64,000 nucleotides of DNA, from contig NZ_AUHU01000015.1 of assembly GCF_000423345.1 (NCBI RefSeq), forward strand, positions 1 through 64,000. The letters run 5' to 3'. Under the pieces are notes generated by a model. It searched no databases, was not told where the DNA came from, and saw only the letters and a program-made list of their open reading frames with translations. This stretch comes from Marinimicrobium agarilyticum DSM 16975. GTDB taxonomy: Bacteria; Pseudomonadota; Gammaproteobacteria; Pseudomonadales; Cellvibrionaceae. Of the stretch, positions 61,813 through 64,000 are shown piece after piece. Positions within the stretch are counted from its first letter, which is position 1; every line of letters begins with the position of its first letter. A program made the position numbers and the translations under genes.

Positions 61813-62226
61813 ATGCGTACCATCAAACATCCCGTAATGGCCCTTCTTGCCGCCGCTGGCTTGCTGGCGGGTGCCGCCACCGTAAGCGCGCAAGGCCAGC
61901 CCCAGCAGGCGCCAGCACAGCCACAGACCCAAGCGCCGGCCATGGACGTCAGCGAGAGCCAGGTGGAAAACTTTGTGGATGCCTACATGGCCGTGCAGGG
62001 CATCAATCAGGAGTACACCCAGAAGCTGCAGAACGTGGAAGACCCCGAGAAAGCCACCAAAATGCAGCAGGAAGCACAGACCAAAATGCAGGAAGCCGTT
62101 TCAAACTCCGGTCTGAGCATCTCCGAATATCAGAAAATCGCCCAAGCGGCGGGTCAGGATCAGGAGCTGCGCAGCCAGATCGAAAAGGAGCTGACTTCAC
62201 GCATTGAAACCGAACAGGACTCGTAA
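61813..62226 (+). CDS. DUF4168 secreted protein
   Basis: 137 residues with a signal peptide (MALLAAAGLLAGAATVSA). A Gln/Pro/Ala-rich linker follows (QPQQAPAQPQTQAPA), then a helical domain: SESQVENFVDAYMAVQGINQ and SNSGLSISEYQKIAQAAGQD. This is the DUF4168 pattern, a periplasmic or secreted helical protein of unknown function. It follows a consensus sigma-54 promoter and an NtrC-type regulator, so it is probably an induced product of that two-component system. Confidence 0.85.
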   Translation: MRTIKHPVMALLAAAGLLAGAATVSAQGQPQQAPAQPQTQAPAMDVSESQVENFVDAYMAVQGINQEYTQKLQNVEDPEKATKMQQEAQTKMQEAVSNSGLSISEYQKIAQAAGQDQELRSQIEKELTSRIETEQDS

Positions 62227-62244
62227 GCGCGCGAGTACGATTCA

Positions 62245-62264
62245 GCCGGGGCGCCAGCCCCGGC
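62245..62264 (+). terminator. Hairpin after the DUF4168 gene
   Basis: GCCGGGGC (62245-62252), GCCA loop and GCCCCGGC (62257-62264) form a perfect 8-base stem 18 bases after the stop; no T-run follows. Confidence 0.45.
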
Positions 62265-62356
62265 GCCTACCGTGTCATCTCCCCCCAATTGCGCTAGACT
62301 CTCCCTCCACACAGGTTGCCATATCAACACTCCCGTAAACGCTGTTGGAGAACTTC

Positions 62357-62809
62357 ATGATGTCAAATACCCGGTCGTTTTGGATCTCCCTGCTATTGAC
62401 GTTCTTTCTCGCCTCTCCGGCGCTGGCTCAGAGCGGCTCTGAGCGCTTTGGCGACTACCAGGTCTACTACAGCGTGTTCAACAGCACCTTTGTGCCCGCA
62501 GACATCGCCGCCATACACGGGCTGGTGCGGGGCGAAGACCGTGCACTGATCAATATCAGCGTCACTTCGGCCGAGGGCGGCCTCGGCCAGAAAGCCGAGG
62601 TCAACGGCACCGCCACCAATCTGATGCAACAAGCACAACCTCTGGACTTCCAGGAAATCAATGAAGGCGGTACCTACTATTACATCGCCCCCATGCGCCA
62701 CACCGAGGAAGAGGTATACAACTTCCGGGTCAACGTTAAACCGGAAGGGGCCGAACGTGCCTTTGAGCTGACGTTCTCCCAGAAAATGTACACCGAGCCG
62801 TCGCATTAA
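62357..62809 (+). CDS. DUF4426 secreted protein
   Basis: TTGGAG lies six bases before the ATG at 62357, giving 150 residues with a signal peptide ([17 protein letters not shown]). The mature part is beta-rich: [23 protein letters not shown] (in part), ALINISVTS and [23 protein letters not shown]4426 proteins are periplasmic and of unknown function. The gene precedes rdgB by ten bases, a conserved arrangement after metX-metW in related bacteria. Confidence 0.88.
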   Translation: MMSNTRSFWISLLLTFFLASPALAQSGSERFGDYQVYYSVFNSTFVPADIAAIHGLVRGEDRALINISVTSAEGGLGQKAEVNGTATNLMQQAQPLDFQEINEGGTYYYIAPMRHTEEEVYNFRVNVKPEGAERAFELTFSQKMYTEPSH

Positions 62810-62819
62810 GGAGCCCCGA

Positions 62820-63419
62820 ATGCAAAACCTGGTTCTCGCCAGCGGCAATCCCGGCAAGCTTCGGGAGTTTCAACAGCTACTCGCCGACTGCGGCTACGAC
62901 GTCAAATCCCAGGGCGAATTTGGCCTGGACAGCGCCGAGGAAACCGGCCTGACTTTTGTGGAAAATGCCCTTCTGAAAGCCCGACACGCCAGCGCCCAGA
63001 CCGGGCTACCCGCCTTGGCGGACGACTCCGGCATCGCCGTAGACGCGCTCGGGGGCCGTCCAGGCATCTATTCGGCGCGCTACGCCGGCCCGGAGGCCAC
63101 CGACGCCGACAATAACGCCAAGCTGCTCGACGAGCTCCAAGGCCTGCCAGAGGCGGAACGAGGGGCGGCCTATCACTGTGTGCTGGTGCTGGTCCGCCAC
63201 GCCGAGGACCCGACGCCGCTCATCGCCCAGGGCGAGTGGCGCGGCCATATCCGCACCGAGCCCGCAGGCGATGGCGGTTTCGGCTACGACCCTCTGTTCC
63301 AGGTACCGGGCCGCCATTGCAGCGCGGCACAACTGGATAAAACAGAAAAGGCCCACATCAGCCACAGGGCAATCGCCACCCGGACTCTGCTGGACGCCTT
63401 GAAAACGCGAACGGTTTGA
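62820..63419 (+). CDS. rdgB: XTP/dITP diphosphatase
   Basis: 199 residues: substrate motif [17 protein letters not shown], metal-binding Asp pair in [24 protein letters not shown] and GGFGYDPLF. It hydrolyses non-canonical purine triphosphates (dITP, XTP) to keep them out of DNA. Ends at TGA 63417-63419; the next 166 bases hold no gene. Confidence 0.96.
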   Translation: MQNLVLASGNPGKLREFQQLLADCGYDVKSQGEFGLDSAEETGLTFVENALLKARHASAQTGLPALADDSGIAVDALGGRPGIYSARYAGPEATDADNNAKLLDELQGLPEAERGAAYHCVLVLVRHAEDPTPLIAQGEWRGHIRTEPAGDGGFGYDPLFQVPGRHCSAAQLDKTEKAHISHRAIATRTLLDALKTRTV

Positions 63420-63585
63420 CCTCTCGCGCCGAGGCTCCTTGAAGTTTGGTGCTCCTTGTGGCGTAATTGAGCCTCAATATACAAATAAAAACGCCAGGGG
63501 CTTAGGCGAAACCACCAAGCTGATTCCCATCCGCACGTTCAAAGCTCCTGAGTATCACTACCGACCACCTCAGGATTATTGCCTC

Positions 63586-64000
63586 ATGGAACAGCATACA
63601 CGGCATTTTTTAGACTTCACCCCCTCTACCAAGTCCCACCTTTCCAAGCCTTTCAAAACGCTTCTGGTGGTAGTCTCGCTTGCATTTTGTGTCCTTCAGG
63701 CCAATGCCGCAGAGAATGCCAAGCAGGTTGCCGAACGTTACGGCGCCGACGCCGCCCGTGAAATGGTTACCATCTCGCCCAATGGCACCGCCATCGCTTT
63801 GCGCAGTCGTTCGGAGAAGGGCGATTTCGTTCTGGTGCACTCGCTCGTGGACAACAAAATGATCACTGGGGCAAATGTCAGTGAAATCAATCCGAAACAC
63901 TTGTATTTCCTCACGGACCAAAAGCTGATCATGATCGCCTCGGAAGAGAAACGCCTGCGAGGGTTCAACGTCACGCACATGGAAATCAGCACCGCTTATG
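63586..64000 (+). CDS. Secreted protein, start only; possible S9-type peptidase propeller
   Basis: The frame starts at ATG 63586 and runs off the window. After about 25 polar residues a hydrophobic stretch (TLLVVVSLAFCVLQANAAEN) acts as a signal peptide. The mature part reads YGADAAREMVTISPNGTAIA, then LVHSLVDNKMITG, then NPKHLYFLTDQKLIMIAS. The ISPNGTAIALRS and blade-like strands resemble the N-terminal beta-propeller of prolyl-oligopeptidase-type (S9) enzymes. The catalytic part is not in the window, so the call is tentative. Confidence 0.5.
   Translation, partial: MEQHTRHFLDFTPSTKSHLSKPFKTLLVVVSLAFCVLQANAAENAKQVAERYGADAAREMVTISPNGTAIALRSRSEKGDFVLVHSLVDNKMITGANVSEINPKHLYFLTDQKLIMIASEEKRLRGFNVTHMEISTAY

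Overview
The window reads as chromosomal DNA of a GC-rich gammaproteobacterium. Gene order resembles Pseudomonas in several blocks: gshB-tonB-yqgE-ruvX, pilT/pilU-yggS-proC-yggT-metX-metW, secB-grxC-rhodanese-gpmI-envC-ctpA and pilGHIJK-chpABC. The serine-rich lipoprotein tail, the secreted nuclease and the repeat content point to the Cellvibrio/Marinimicrobium side of the class. This placement is inference from gene content; no marker gene such as rRNA is present.

Layout. 1-2700 is an accessory, AT-richer patch: the 3' end of an IS110-family element, then three short genes on the minus strand. Two of these genes are followed by clear attC-like sites and the third by half of one, so this looks like a small integron gene-cassette array with no visible integrase. 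2753-9344 is a minus-strand run encoding a DUF547 protein, a TonB-dependent receptor, a YnjB-like binding protein, a YnjC-like double permease and a YnjF-like CDP-alcohol phosphatidyltransferase; no ATPase gene is present. 9521-13418 holds a TVP38/flavin-disulfide reductase fusion and an acetolactate synthase. 13728-16274 is a secreted ExeM-type nuclease with a dockerin-like tail. 16315-18329 is an hvfA-hvfB-hvfC operon: a cysteine-repeat RiPP precursor, its MNIO (DUF692) maturase and the partner protein, with a hairpin attenuator after the precursor gene.

18587-28709 is mainly housekeeping: rlmI, a lipoprotein, a FlgT-like protein, secB, grxC, an active-site-less rhodanese, gpmI, envC, ctpA, a polysaccharide-deacetylase-like protein and a DUF6316 protein. 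28780-32030 is hisB-hisH-hisA-hisF on the minus strand, interrupted by a REP-like element and two fold-back repeats. 32158-34229 holds rsmE, a membrane protein and a lipoprotein. 34255-46667 is a complete type IV pilus chemosensory operon (pilG-pilH-pilI-pilJ-pilK-chpA-chpB-chpC) with a perfect CRP/Vfr-type site in front of it.

47077-64000 holds gshB, tonB, yqgE, ruvX, the pilus retraction ATPases pilT and pilU, yggS, proC, yggT, a dynamin-like GTPase, metX-metW, a histidine kinase with an NtrC-type regulator beside a textbook sigma-54 promoter for a DUF4168 gene, a DUF4426 gene, rdgB and the start of a secreted protein.

The most unusual signals are: (1) a repeat family whose conserved core is bounded by long, perfect inverted arms that differ at each locus (9376-9473, 29607-29704, 29788-29891); (2) the cassette array ending in an IS110-type element at an attC half-site; (3) the hvfABC operon with its attenuator; (4) the binding-protein/permease pair with a TonB receptor but no ATPase; (5) the kinase/NtrC/sigma-54/DUF4168 module. 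No tRNA, rRNA or CRISPR array was found.
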